DNA from: Aspidiotus rigidus
Taxonomy: Eukaryota > Arthropoda > Insecta > Hemiptera > Diaspididae
Direction of reading: 5' to 3'
Assembly (NCBI GenBank): GCA_035079385.1
Contig: JAVHKY010000061.1
Span: 1,674,001 to 1,738,000, forward strand
Length of the DNA stretch: 64,000 nucleotides
In this document: positions 1-11,935 of the stretch, piece after piece
How positions within the stretch are numbered: position 1 is the first letter of the stretch
Layout of the letters: every line of letters starts with the position of its first letter
Notes under the pieces: model-generated
Databases searched by the model: none
Told to the model about the DNA's origin: nothing
The model's input: the letters and a program-made list of their open reading frames with translations, nothing else
Position numbers and translations under genes: made by a program

Positions 1-279
1 AGAAATGACTTTAATATTTTGCAGTAATTTTTTCCCTCTTTTTTCTTTTTTTTTTTCATCTTCTTGTCATACAGGAATGCTTTGTATAACCTCGGACGCG
101 AGCACGAAATGACTTCGCTAAAAAGCTTTTTGAACATTTTTCCGGCACATTCATGCAGCTTAAGGTTAGTGAAGGCATCAGCTAGGTGACTTATTTCACG
201 TATATTACTATCTTGCTGTCCAAATTTATATAGCTTAGTTTTTCAAAAACGGTGCACAGATGGGACAGATTTGTAGTAA

Positions 280-385
280 TAATAAATAGTAATAATATTA
301 TTATTAATAATAATAATAATAACGATACTAATGATAAAATAAATTAACGGTGATAATAATAACAATAAAAATAAAAATAATAATA
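280..385. repeat. AT-rich simple repeat (TAA/AATAAT type)
   Basis: Irregular runs of AATAAT and related triplets with a few interruptions, typical of a decayed microsatellite. Confidence 0.8.
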
Positions 386-1004
386 ACATTCTAGCCGGAC
401 CCGCAACTATGTAGGTAAGTGTGTAAAGGAAGAAAACGCCACCTCAAAAATAGACTTTTTTATTCGCAGGCTAATAGAGAAACACACGAGTTGATTACAC
501 ACGGCTGAAAGTACGAATAATACTGGTGACCGCGTATAATAGCTTTGAATATAAAATGAAATGAATATACGTATTTGTAAATAGGTCTACTCTACGGATA
601 CAATACAATAGTGATATCGTAGGTACATACGATGAAGAGAGAGAAGATACAACACAACCCATCTCCGATTAGTAGTGTTCAAAATGAAAATTATGTAAGT
701 AGAAACTGAAAGAGTTGGGTAACTGGATAGGCGGTGCATTGTACAGCGGCGAATACGAGTAAGGAATATTCATGCGACAATAATCCCTAATTCTGTAACC
801 AAGAAGGAATGTAAAAACGCAATCGAATCGCGTCTGCAAGATCGATATATAATTGACTGTTTTTCTTTTTTTCTAGAAATTCCTTCAAATCATCACGTTG
901 CGTTGTATGAAATTTCAGCCCCAAAAGGCGGCATTTTATCACATCGTCCTAGTTGGTTTCCCGTAAATGCGAATAACTCGTGATCATTTATCGTACATAG
1001 CGGG

Positions 1005-1100
1005 AAGATACACCGTCGCCGTCGCCGCCGAGACGCGACGCGACGGACGGTACTCGTATTTTTATACATTATACACTCGTGCTACACGACAAAAGAGATC
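1005..1100. promoter_or_regulatory. CpG-rich patch, possible promoter or first exon
   Basis: A short stretch rich in CGCC/GACGCGACG in otherwise AT-rich DNA. Such islands in insects can mark promoters, but no TATA, Inr or linked exon could be fixed. This is only a candidate. Confidence 0.2.
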
Positions 1101-3124
1101 TTTTCGCGCGACGTGACGCGGTACTTGAAGCAGAGCAATACATTGCACTTACTGTTCCGTTTTCATCTCGATCCGTCCCTTCTTACGATTTTTCAGTATC
1201 GCGGCCACAATGTTACAAAATGTTTTATTCATTTTCGGGCAAATTTCCAAAGAATCGAAATATTTTCGACCATCGAGCCATACTTGAATACATGAGGAGG
1301 AACTTGAGAACAGGACTGAGAGATGACGTCATCAACCCGAGTTAAAATAATTTGTCTAGGCGAGATATTACAAGAATTTGTCCAGGTGATTATAGAAATT
1401 TTTCTAGGCGAGATCAAGTTCAAAAAGAAGCTTTAGGTGACTGCTCCGTATCGTACGACATGATAAATACACTTTATCGTAGGGTATGTATTGAGGTATG
1501 GCTAAAGCCTCCCTTACATCGAGTAACTTTCTTCTTCGAAAGATAAACTCACTTTCTCTAAGCCTCGCGTTCCCCTGCCACCAAGACTTGTACATCTCAG
1601 AGACCTAATACGTCTACTCAAAAATACGACAAGCTTTTTTCCACGGGGTCATAAAGCTTGCTGATACTCCGGTCCTATTAAAAAGTTTGCATTGGTCTCT
1701 AAATTTCCTTCGTATGCACAGCACGACACTTTATAAACTCATAATACAATACAAAAACGGTTGATCGCTCCTATCTCCTCACGATGGTGAAGGTGCACTG
1801 AATATTCGCCTTTCTAACGGGGTACAGCAATACGAATTATGTGTACCTCATTCATCTTCTTCCACAATTTCAAATTGAAAATAGAATCTATTAAAATGAA
1901 AATAATTACTAAAACGGATTTATCGTGTGACTTTTTTACTTCAATAAATTCATTAGGGTATCGGCACGCTACGTCAATTTAACCAAAAAGGAGGTAAGTA
2001 TATTGTAGTTATACGATCGAAAATTAGGTACATAGTCGAAATTTGCGATTCCACATAATTATATTACGGTGATTACGATCTCATAATTCGTTTCGGCGCA
2101 TGTACAAATACGAGCCATAGCTAAGTCACGGTGATGGTATTATATTAGTTAACGGTTTTCGTCCGTTTACATGGTGGTGGTTACTGAAATTTACACTTTG
2201 AAAAATTTGCAAATTTCTCAAATTATTTCTATCTTCAAGGTAAATACCAAATTTACTTTACTGTAAGAAGAAAAGTTATAAAAAGAACGCACTAGTTTGT
2301 TTGAAAGAACGTCTGACGAAAATCAGTTTTTTCGACTTTTTTCACAAACCGCACCATGCCACCTACAATGAAAACACCTCCAAAGGAAAATACAAGTAAT
2401 CCCCACCAAATTAACGATAAAAATGAAAATTGTAATTTTTCGATTAATGCGATGAAAATCGAGAATGCATGTCGCTGAGATGACGCCCAATCGCCGACTT
2501 CTGTCGCACATTATTAGCGGGGAACCCGCTATCCCTTTTGTTGGGAGGTACTTTCAGGAAATTTTCGTCCGCGAGTGAGGTTGATGACGTCACGGAGAGG
2601 AGGGGGGGGGGGACTTGGAAAGACGACGGCTTTCTTGAAATTGTAGCGCGTTCGAGTTGTCACGTCATGATTTTCGGGACTTGGAAAAACTTCAGGCTCT
2701 AAGGGACTCGGGACAGCGGTTTCTTTTTAATTGCTCATCTATCGCGTCAGCGCAGCGCCTGCAGTTGAAATTCTCACAGGAAATCCCCTACAAAATTTCA
2801 CGTAGATCATTCTAGTACTGAGGTATTTTTTTTTTTTTGTAGAATGCGCGGTTCACAAGATGAATTGAAAAAACTATTTTTTCTTTTTCGGCGTTTTAGA
2901 GCACTTTTTAATCGAAGTAGCTGTTTTTTGGGAGTCCCTTCTACGGCGTATCTACTCGATTTCCATCACACTAATAAAAAACTTGCAAGTATGAAAAGAA
3001 TATATTTCATCTTTGCGCAACAAAAGTTTCATTCAACTTTGCGCGATTTACAACAGAAATAAAATAATCCGATTTCTGTCGAACGGGTAGAATTAATACG
3101 ATCCTATAAGTTATGGCTATTCAT

Positions 3125-3245
3125 AATGAAAATATACTCAAAAGAGTAAAAAACTGTAAAAACCGCAGAAAAAATTAAGAAAATTCGAAGGGTTTTCGGT
3201 TGAACAACTAACCTAACGATTACTCTCTTGAGTATACTTTCATTT
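3125..3245. repeat. Decayed PLE terminal fragment
   Basis: It contains ACTCAAAAGAGTA and ACTCTCTTGAGTATAC. Read on the minus strand it also has TTGTTCAACCGAAAACCC, a degenerate version of the hammerhead-like segment seen at 63641-63664. Related sequence occurs at 13139-13290 and 23700-23770. It is judged to be a remnant of a Penelope-type terminal repeat. Confidence 0.45.
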
Positions 3246-4401
3246 TGTCGGACGTTTGGCCCCTTCCTGGGAGTGAGAACTCCCCACTTAGAGATGGCAA
3301 ACTCTTAGGAATTCTGAAGACTATTTTCGACAACTTTGCGCAAAAAAATTCTTTATTGGAGAAGTTTGTGTAGGGTTTGCCATTTTCAATGTTCAATTTA
3401 ACTTGGACTGCCTAAATATAAAGATGTCTTCAATAATTCCTTCGTCGCACCCAAGTATCCCTAATCAATACCTAAAGCCTGCATTTAAATCCTCACTTCC
3501 AAGCGTGTGATATATTATTTCGGTACGTGAACAAGATGAGATGCGAGTACTTTTGTCGTACAAGGTGTAAGTAATGCCGGCTAATTCATCAAGTTGTCGA
3601 AAATTGGAATTTATTTGAATTACTAACACTTCTGACGACGAAAAAGAAAATTATTAGTATGCAAAAGGTAAATTAAGTCAGTACCTATAACATAACACAA
3701 GATAATATGTATTACTACTCAATTTGATATATGTAGGACCATTTCTCTCAATTCTAGATACGACTCGACTCGATGTACAAGGGTGTTAAAACATCCATTA
3801 ACTTTGTATGGCAACGTTTACCCGAGTCTTTAGCAGAGTTCTATACTATGTATGTATTAATATTATAACAAAGTATTCGCATCCGCCTTAACGATTGCAA
3901 GAAGAATTTATGTCATTCATATTTATACAAACCCGTTTAAATTTACATCACGTTTTACTCAAAATTCGTAGGATGAACTTTTTCTTGAATTGAAAGAAAT
4001 TGTTAACAAGTAAAATGACCCATGTTCCCGTTTTTTATTTCCTAAATAATCAATAAAACGCGTTTTTGATGCTTACAATAATTGCTACGACATTCGCCCT
4101 CTTTTCGAACATGAGTGAGAAAACGAAACATTTGTAGTGATAGGAAACAATTATATCATGTTCCGCACATTGAAAAACGTGTCAAAAATCGAGATCTGAC
4201 AAGGATTATAATATGATATGTATCATATTTCCTCCGTCTTCGATTAATTAGGCTGTCGGGGGAAAAAACCTAAATCTAATGAGAATTTATCAAACTAGTC
4301 GGGTACACCACAAAAAAAAAGTGTAGTCGAGCATTTCGCACGAAACGATATTATCTGTATTCTGTATCGAAGTATTAGAATTGTATTTACATCTAACACA
4401 G

Positions 4402-4407
4402 TTTATT
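4402..4407 (-). promoter_or_regulatory. Poly(A) signal AATAAA of the lola zinc-finger exon
   Basis: Minus-strand AATAAA about 72 nt after the TAA stop, preceded by a T-rich stretch. Position and order suit cleavage and polyadenylation of this isoform. Confidence 0.6.
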
Positions 4408-4478
4408 GAGCGGGGAAAAAAATAGAAAATCGTAAAGAAAAAAAAAGAACAAATTGGCCGACAGCTTACATTATAAGC

Positions 4479-4714
4479 TTAAACTAAGGCGTGAAACTTC
4501 CTTATGTGTGAGTGGATGTTGAATTTCCCGGTATACGGACAGAAAGGACAACGTTGGGTATGTCTATCGCAAGAATATTTTTCGTGTCTAATTAGCGCTC
4601 TTTCCGTTTGGAACTTCGTATCACAATGCTTGCATACAAGGCAAGAATTTGCTGCGTTTAACTTGAAGGCTTTCACAGATTCTTTTTCAATACGTGCATT
4701 TTCTCTAACGACGA
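4479..4714 (-). CDS. lola: lola alternative terminal exon with two zinc fingers
   Basis: A good acceptor (TTCTATTTCATTCAG) opens an exon that must be entered in phase 1 and reads to TAA at 4479. It starts VVRENARIEKESVKAF. Finger 1 is C-x2-C-x12-H-x4-C (CKHCDTKF ... RHEKYSC), the C2HC form common in first fingers of lola isoforms. Finger 2 is CPFCPYTGKFNIHSHIRKFH, with C-x2-C-x10-H-x4-H spacing, two residues shorter than the usual x12. The protein ends four residues later (HALV). In lola, each isoform has such a terminal exon that sets DNA-binding specificity. There is no internal ATG at the start, as expected for an exon rather than a free gene. A poly(A) signal lies about 70 nt downstream. 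Assigning it to the 37-39 kb BTB exons is inference from strand, order and phase. Confidence 0.8.
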
Positions 4715-5284
4715 CTGAATGAAATAGAAACAGAGAACGAGAAAAAAAAAAAAAAAAAAAATGATAATAGTAATAACAGTAATAATAATAGTAATAATCA
4801 TCGGGTAAATAATGATAATAATATTATAAGTAATAACGATTGAACGCGAAAAATCAAACGTCTTCAAAAATTGAAACTGAACTCTTATTTAATAATTATG
4901 CGCACACATTTTTATTGAAAAATATGCGCGTAAATGACATTATGTAATATTTACATCAGAAGTGATTGCAAACAGAGTTTTGATGAGTGCACAACCATGC
5001 CTGTCGGTAGTTACAGGCCGGAATACTTTCAAATTGACAATATTACCGGGGGCCAAAATTTACTTATTTATGGGAAAACAGAAAATATTCTCACACCATC
5101 ATTCATGAATCTTTGAAAAATTCGACAACAAATAATCACCGACCTATTGAGTCTCCTCTAAAACGAATTGATGCACGGCATGAAATAAGCTGTCATTTTT
5201 AGAACATCGAACTCGATAGCCTATTCTTATTGAACTGTTGATTTCACATAATTGTGGTTTCCTTCTATTATATTTATATATTAA

Positions 5285-5317
5285 TTATTTATTTATTCAT
5301 TTATTTATTTATTTATA
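5285..5317. repeat. ATTT microsatellite
   Basis: About eight units of ATTT with one interruption, directly next to the start of the dispersed repeat at 5325. Confidence 0.8.
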
Positions 5318-5324
5318 AAACTTA

Positions 5325-5735
5325 AACTTTTTTGTCCGTGGAAGTCTTCGGAAACTACAAGATGGATTTTTTTTTTTTTTTTTTCTAACTTGAGCAGATT
5401 ATAGTGCTATACTGAAGATGTGCACCTGCAATTTTTTGGAGGATCGGATAACTAGTTTTCAAAGCATACTCAATTTTTAAAAAAATTTCCCATTATTATG
5501 ACTGGGTGTGGATTTATTTCCTCAAAATGCGATCAAGTTGTAGTTCTATATATAAAATTATTCACCTGCGATTTGTTCGAGAATTGGATAAACACAGAGT
5601 TGGTGAGATACCTATACTTAATTTTTGGATTCGAAACACTCAATCACTCCCATTTAAAATACTGATAGCTGCTTACGTGTCATGAGAAGCGAGTTTTCTT
5701 ATCCATTTATCAGTACTCATTGTGATAAAAAGACC
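5325..5735 (-). repeat. Dispersed repeat family R1, copy 1 (inverted)
   Basis: In reverse complement it shares long blocks with 24524-24810 and 32680-33280: a segment around TTTGTCCGTGGAA, a segment around GCACCTGCAATTTTTT, and a segment around AGCTGCTTACG. All three copies lie near T/A-rich simple repeats. No coding potential was seen. It is probably a non-autonomous transposon, and its ends are approximate. Confidence 0.65.
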
Positions 5736-6201
5736 TAAAAAATTTTTTTACAATTTATAAAAAGTCAGTTGCGCTTACGCGACTCCAGAAGCGTTTTTCC
5801 CGGATAAAAACCTATGAAAGGAAAGGATGCACTCTTTCCTTTTTATAGGGTAAGATAAGTAAAACTGAGTTCAATTTGGTTTTTCTTGCGGTCAGTTAAT
5901 GATAATCAATCTTTCGAGCACGATTTTTTCACAAACGGTTTTCTGGACTTCAGTTTTGCAGCATTCGATTGGGAATAATTTTTTAATTTTATTTTTGATT
6001 CTAATATACACTAACCGCAATATAATATTATACCGTTTTTCGCGACGAGCGCTTTCGAGTAAACACTCATTATTATCGAGTCACAATGACAACTATTTCA
6101 AAACACGCTCATGCAAGAAGGAAGCTGTGAGAATGGAAAGAGGTTAAATTAGAAGTAACATGACTCATACAGGCAAGATATATCAAGAGACTAGAAGGAT
6201 A

Positions 6202-6815
6202 TTAGGTATTATGAAGAAATCTCATTAGGCCTGACGAAGGTAAAACATTATTTACGATATTAAATTCATCTGACTCAAGATGCTTATTAATTTCCAGCTC
6301 CTCTAAAGCGAGGCGTTTCTTTTCTCGACTCTCACAATGAAGTAAGGAAATCTTAGGTGTAACCTTTTTCACGGAATGTTCAGATTCTATAAGCTGTGCG
6401 ACGAAGGCCAATTCATCTTTGTTGTTCTTCGGAAAGGCTTTGATATGTTCAAGTAATCTGATCTGAAGCTGACGACATGTTTCTCCTATGTACGTGGCAT
6501 TGCAATCACCGCAGGCAATACGGTACACGCTACTCTTCTCCGATTTAGGAATAGGATCCTTCAAATGAGAGAAGATTTTCTTCAGTGTGGTTAAGGGGGT
6601 AAAAAACAGGACGATACTTGAGGGGGCGAAGAATATATGACACTGAGATGAGAGGCAACTAAGATAAGGTAAACGGAGTCATTTTTCTCCGTCACGGGGG
6701 CGATAGCGTGGGAGGGCAGTAGTGGTATCTAAGGCCTTGCGAACGCATTTTTCCCGACCAATGCCATCAACGTTCCTTTTGATGCCGTTAGGAAGGTTTT
6801 TCAAAAATTGAACAG
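6202..6815 (-). pseudogene. Penelope-like element fragment: RT C-terminus and GIY-YIG
   Basis: This is the 3' part of a Penelope-like retroelement, whose protein couples a reverse transcriptase to a GIY-YIG endonuclease. The open frame 6202-6564 shows VYRIACGDCNATYIGET followed by CRQLQIRLLEH, the GIY-YIG core with the family's CxxC-like insert, then a C-terminal region ending NNVLPSSGL. Upstream on the minus strand the reading goes on in other frames: SHLKDPIPKSEK, ILRPLKYRPVFYPL and GIKRNVDGIGREK, residues typical of the RT-to-endonuclease linker. A frameshift near 6588 and a stop near 6660 break it. The RT catalytic core is absent. It is a dead 5'-truncated copy sitting inside the presumed lola intron. 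Confidence 0.85.
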
Positions 6816-7689
6816 TATCGAAGTGCCGTAACACGAAAATGAACGTTAAACACGTTAACCAACGTGTTTCTGTGCTTCGGTTACGTTAGCTTCATCCAAC
6901 TCCATGAAGCTCAATTAAAACGCTTCAAAGATCCTAAAAACTTTAAGAGATAGGTTTTGTGGAAAACAAGTTCGGTCACTACAACACAGTCGGGTGTATG
7001 CGTATTATATTCTTTTTTCTCTTATCTAATTTTGTAGTCAGCGTCACAACGTCCCGAATACACATCTTTTTCGTGAATGCCATTTCGCACATTAGTTACA
7101 AATCGTTAATCACTCGTCGTATCTGCGAAACAAAGATGCATGAAACTTTTAGTAAAGAGACGCCCAACCGCGGAAGGAAACGTCGCTAATTGATGCTGGA
7201 GTGACGGCATTCTCGAAAGAACGCTCTTGAATGTCTATACATTTCCATGTTCGAAAGTACAATATAGGGCGCCGAGAACCTCGACCATTGAAAATTCCTA
7301 TTCGCATGAGGACACAACTGTAAGTGCGCTAGAGTCGTGCCCGAAAAGGGGATTTGGCAAAAATTGCCATAAACCTGTATAAAACTAGAACGGGCTGTAT
7401 CTTTGTCAATATTGAAAAATACAAAAAAGTAGTAAGAGCATTTTTTTATTATTTTCATTCATAGAATAACCTAAAAGAAGAAAAAATTAAGATTTCAACA
7501 ATTTTCTGTAACATCCCCTTTTCAGGCAGCTTCCAAAAATGGCCACCACAGTTTTCATAGAGGGCGCCTACTTTGTGTCCTCATGCGAATCTTTGGAATG
7601 TGTTCAGTAAACACACGAAATGTGACTCATTCCGAGAAAATTTCGCTAAAGAATCAATCATTGCTTAACAAACAAGCGCAGTTCAGGAT

Positions 7690-8540
7690 ATCAGTAGTGC
7701 TCGTTGTTCGCAAACGTGCCCGTCAGAAGTAAAAAATTCAAGTTCCGATTCTTGGTTGCGCCGCGCCGCGCCGTGACTCGTACAAAGGCACCGTATTGCA
7801 AACGCTCAACTCAACTCACTGTCCGAGGAAGGCTGCTCTTTGCACGTTTCTTTTCGTTCTTCAAGAATTCTTCACTGTCCCGTATTCGCGTAGAATTTGG
7901 TTTCATCGCATATACCAACGACTCGACGATCCAATAACAATCGCCTTTCCTTTCTCGGAGAAGAGAATGGGATTTTTGTTCGGGGCTGATGATACACTAC
8001 GCAGAACGAGGCTGGTTGGCGCGTTGAAAGGCGAAGCAGAGCGACTCGAGTACGTAAACCACAGCACAGCGGACGAGCCGTAGCAAAATTACCCACTGCC
8101 ACACTATCGACGGTGCTGCCGAAACGAACTACGTAGGCTAATGTAAGTATAATTGTAAACCGTATTGTAAGTAACTATAGCAGAATTCATCTGACTTTTC
8201 ACTTTCACGGAAATGGAAGAATAAATTGCGGACACAACGGGACAATTTCTTCTATGGTAGTAGACGTAGTGGTGGTGGTGGTGGTGCAGGTTAGCAAGCG
8301 GAGAACCAGTGAAATGTGTTGAAAGAAACGCGCTGCGCTACACCGCCGCACCGCGTCGGCCGTATAGCGGAGTGGGCACACGTGCATCTTCTCTTCCTTC
8401 GTAGTCGTACGGTACATATGTATAATGTATAATATGCTATATGCACGACGAATTTGCCCACATTCAGTTTAGTGTCAGAGAAATTCACTCACCGTACGCG
8501 CTTGCGCACGAATATACACACAAACACAGGGTATACGAGA
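7690..8540. promoter_or_regulatory. CpG-rich block, possible alternative promoter/5' exon
   Basis: CpG density rises well above its surroundings (for example GCGCCGCGCCGCGCCGTG near 7757, and GCCGCACCGCGTCGGCC near 8342). A plus-strand donor-like GTAAGT lies at about 8144. Lola genes in other insects use several promoters, and another gene could also start here. No core promoter element or coding start could be fixed. Confidence 0.25.
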
Positions 8541-8775
8541 GTCTCTACGGCGCGGCAATAGGAAACGAGTTTCTAAATTTTTACAACTAAAAATAGAGAG
8601 CCACTAACATGAAGTGAAATTTTCCCTAGTCAATCGAGAATGTACAAACGTACATGTGTTGTGTACGGTACGTGTGTAGCCTATGCACTTACATACAAAC
8701 ACGAATTAGATTACTTCGCTGATTCGCTCTCGCCGCACAAAGCCAGTCGAGTCCGTATAACGCTCTCACGACACA

Positions 8776-8802
8776 ATATTATTATTATTATTATTATTAT
8801 TG
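8776..8802. repeat. ATT microsatellite
   Basis: About eight ATT units in a row. Confidence 0.85.
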
Positions 8803-10338
8803 TTTTACCTATCATATAAAGCAAAGCACATAATATACATTTCAATACAATTTTTACGTTGTCATCGTGTTTTTAGTTGAATTGACGCGCGCGGAAGATA
8901 CTTACTCGTAGACGATATTATTGAGAATACGCGTGTCCGTTTACAACGCAAAAATCTTGTCGATAAGGGAAACTTCCGATTCGGACGGGATAATTACCTT
9001 ATAAGAGTCCCCTTCCTTCGTTCGTCAAACGCAGAAAACCGATACGAAGGACTATTGTATGAATGCAAATACAACGAAAATTTGTCCAACAGCCCCTTCA
9101 TCAACAGTCGATCACGACATACACACAAGAAAAAATATATTATCAAATTATTTTTGAGTTTGCAACGAACGTGCCGCGACTCTACAGTACACATAAGTGT
9201 CCTTCTACGCGAGCAACCACATTACAATTTTGCAACAAAATAATGCTGGATGAAACAGTCGTTGCTCTCAAACAAAATTTCACAATAGCTCTCTCGAAGG
9301 TAGAGCTTGAATGATACGCATAGGCATAGAAGTACACGAAATAACAAACATTTAATCAATAAACAAACATTCCACAATGGGAGGGGAGTACACGAGTAAT
9401 TTCTTCGACTTGGCGCAAAATCTTTCTGTTTCAATACCATTGAAAAGGAACCAATATTAGTCGTCTATCTTATACATATATCCGTATGAACACTTCTGAC
9501 CACATTACGTCCCGTCTGTTACATAGAACGGAGATAGTTGAACAATAACTCAAATGAAAGTGCGTGTTTCTGAGAGTGTTTATAGCGAAAAATATTGCGA
9601 GAATTTTCAGTCATTTTGCTGTAATTAAACTGTAAAGCCAATACTACGCAATAACCTATGTACATATTATTTTTCATATCGCTGCGTCGACGGTCACTAT
9701 AATGGCGCATACAGCTAAATTAACTCCATGAAAATTGTAAGGTACCGGGTGCAAATGCCCGGTAAGCCTAAAAGTTCTCTTCTCCTTTTTCCCGCCTTTT
9801 TTTCCTTTTCTTTTGTCTTGCAGAATATAATTATGTTAGCATTTCATAAAATCAATTTTTTATTTACATATTCGTATAAGTTATGTATTTATTTTGTTCT
9901 TCTGGCTTAAATTAAAGATGATTTACGAATATAATTCAGATCCACAACAATGCGCCTAATTCATTATTAATTATATCGCACTATAATATTGTACAAGTAC
10001 TGCAGTAATTTTTAGCTATTATCAGCGGTGAGGACCTCAATGAAACGATCAGGATCTTGCCAGGAAACAAAAAAAAAAAAAGAATTTTGGGCTTGGAATC
10101 TTATTTTGGATTAGTATTAATCGTTGGTGTACGGCTGCTTTTTGTTTTGTTTCATTTCATTCTTTATTAAATATAATTTTTTTTTATTTTTAACACACGG
10201 AGCAAGATTTCCAATATAAAAATGAAAATCTTACTAAGGCGCGCGAAAGTTCATTTTTCACTCAGAAATCCGGTAACTTTCAAATTGAAACTCACCGAGC
10301 TTTCAAAAAATTGGATTCGACAATGCAACGTAGGCTAA

Positions 10339-10646
10339 CAGGGTGTCTACCAAATTTGAAAATTGAAAAAAATATTGGACTTTTATTGGACCTTTTGTCG
10401 CGAATCTCCTGATTCAACAAGCAAAAAAAAAAAAAATAAATAAATAAAATGAAAAAAGACGGACTTTTTTAAATTTTTGATTAGGCCTATTGATTTTTAT
10501 TGAGTATGTATTAAAATTAGAACTTTTATCCTCGATTATTGATTTTTATTGGACTTGTATCAAAATTAATGGACTTTTATTGACTTATTGGACCATTTTT
10601 GAAATAGTGAACTTTTATTGGACTTATTGACCTGGTAGACACCCTG
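10339..10646. mobile_element. MITE with CAGGGTGTCTACC termini
   Basis: A 308-bp element with TIRs CAGGGTGTCTACCAA at the left and TTGACCTGGTAGACACCCTG at the right. The inside has no coding sequence but repeats variants of ATTGGACTTTTATTGG. GCTAA borders both sides, which suggests a short target duplication. A related, more decayed copy is at 16469-16836. The superfamily is not certain. Confidence 0.8.
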
Positions 10647-10680
10647 GCTAATAAAGGAGAATCGTAAGAAATTTGAATTC

Positions 10681-10815
10681 GTGACCTGTCACGAAGAAAT
10701 CGACCTTATAAGAATCATACCGCGGCTACATTTCTGAGTATGAATAATTCAGTCCTGCAGAAATGTAGCTCTACTGCATAAAACTTATAAGGTCGACTTC
10801 TTCGTGACAGGTCAC
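10681..10815. mobile_element. Palindromic MITE, 135 bp
   Basis: Long inverted arms: GTGACCTGTCACGAAGAAAT at the left and its near-perfect complement ending GACAGGTCAC at the right, with CTTATAAGGTCGA also mirrored. It would fold into one long hairpin. No coding content. Confidence 0.8.
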
Positions 10816-11123
10816 ATTTAATTATGAACAGAATCAGCATTATTATTTTTGAGATAAACAATCCTTCCCTGTTGCATGCGTGAGAACCAAAATAAAAACC
10901 TACAGAATCTCTTTGAAACCGGATCACACAGAGAAATAGTAATTATTATACGTTACAAAGGTTAGAAATGAGCCATAGCCGTTTTTAACCGTGTTGCGTA
11001 TGAGATTTTTCTTTATTTACAATCAAAAAGTAAAAGACAAAGATATTTTTCGAGATCACAAGATAGATAATAGCTTATGAATATTCCCTAGGTGCAAAAT
11101 GAAAAAAAAAAAAAGGAAGTGAT

Positions 11124-11935
11124 AATACGTAGGTATACTACCTACGGCTAAAACGTTATTCGTAGGTATAGTACAATGACTCACGAATTATCTTGTTGCC
11201 CTTTATTATCATTTCTTGTGACAAATATTTCTGTATTGAAGTATGACGCAGGAATTATCTTGTAGGTAGTGACTTCTCGCAGCGTCTCTGAAGCTCAATG
11301 AGCGTGGATGCACATGGTCTTTCACAAAAGCTTGAAGGCCCTGCAAGAACGCAGGCAGTACAAGAGTATTGCAGATGGAGGCGTTCGCGAGATGTACGAC
11401 ACTGAGGCTTGCACATATGACTGTCGAACCACGCAGTGCACCTATACATTTTCTTGCAACCACCAAGCACCATGCTGACATATCCTGCTGAAGCGGGAAC
11501 ACGACACTGGCTCCCTTCGTTCTGTATTTTCCGAGGCTCAATTCCACCCACGGTATTACAAGAGTACCCATGCTTCTACCAGTCAGTCGCAACACCCTCC
11601 CTTGGTGCTGATGTTGTGGATGATGTAGTTCTAGATGATGTAGACTCGTGCGCGCCAAGAACCTTGAATACTCACGAGAAGTACCTACAATTTGATCTCA
11701 CCCGTCATGATGAACATAGCCACCCTGGTGTCATGTCATGGCACTGAGCAATTCAACTCATACTTGGCAACCATGAAGGAGATGAAGAAGTTGATTAGAT
11801 CAGGCTCCGATATTCGTCCAGTACTATTTCGAGTGTTGGTTCTGCGAGAAGTTAGTACAAATAACGTTTTACCCGTAAGGATACTACCTACGAATAACGT
11901 TTTAGCCGTAGGTACTATACCTACGAATAACGCCA
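11124..11935. mobile_element. Inverted-repeat element with ACGTTATTCGTAGGTA arms
   Basis: The left arm (11124-11173) and right arm (about 11855-11935) are inverted copies built from units of CTACGGCTAAAACGTTATTC. The right arm carries an extra unit in tandem. Between them are overlapping open frames on both strands (11209-11658 minus, 149 aa; 11436-11747 plus, 103 aa). One minus frame is Cys-rich (MCKPQCR, SCTACV). None matched a transposase I know, so the cargo is unassigned. Confidence 0.65.

Larger units (their letters stand above)
1..4401. other. Region beyond the lola terminal exon, no gene seen
   Basis: AT-rich sequence with no convincing exon on either strand. It holds an AT-rich simple repeat at about 280-385, a CpG-rich patch at about 1010-1050, a run of G at 2606-2617, poly(T) at 2827-2839 and a decayed PLE-end fragment at 3125-3245. 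Short open frames here (for example 1079-1345 and 2844-3062) have no recognisable motif or splice support. Confidence 0.6.
4715..6185. other. Lola intron stretch with simple repeats and a dispersed repeat
   Basis: It holds poly(A) 4740-4760, an ATA-rich patch 4762-4835, an ATTT microsatellite (5285-5317) and a minus-strand copy of a dispersed repeat (5325-5735). No exon was recognised. Confidence 0.6.
6816..10338. other. Lola intron stretch with a CpG-rich block, no gene
   Basis: No coding exon was recognised. The notable parts are a CpG-rich block at 7690-8540, a GGT run at 8268-8285 and an ATT microsatellite at 8776-8802. Short open frames here are low-complexity or overlap one another on both strands. 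Confidence 0.5.
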
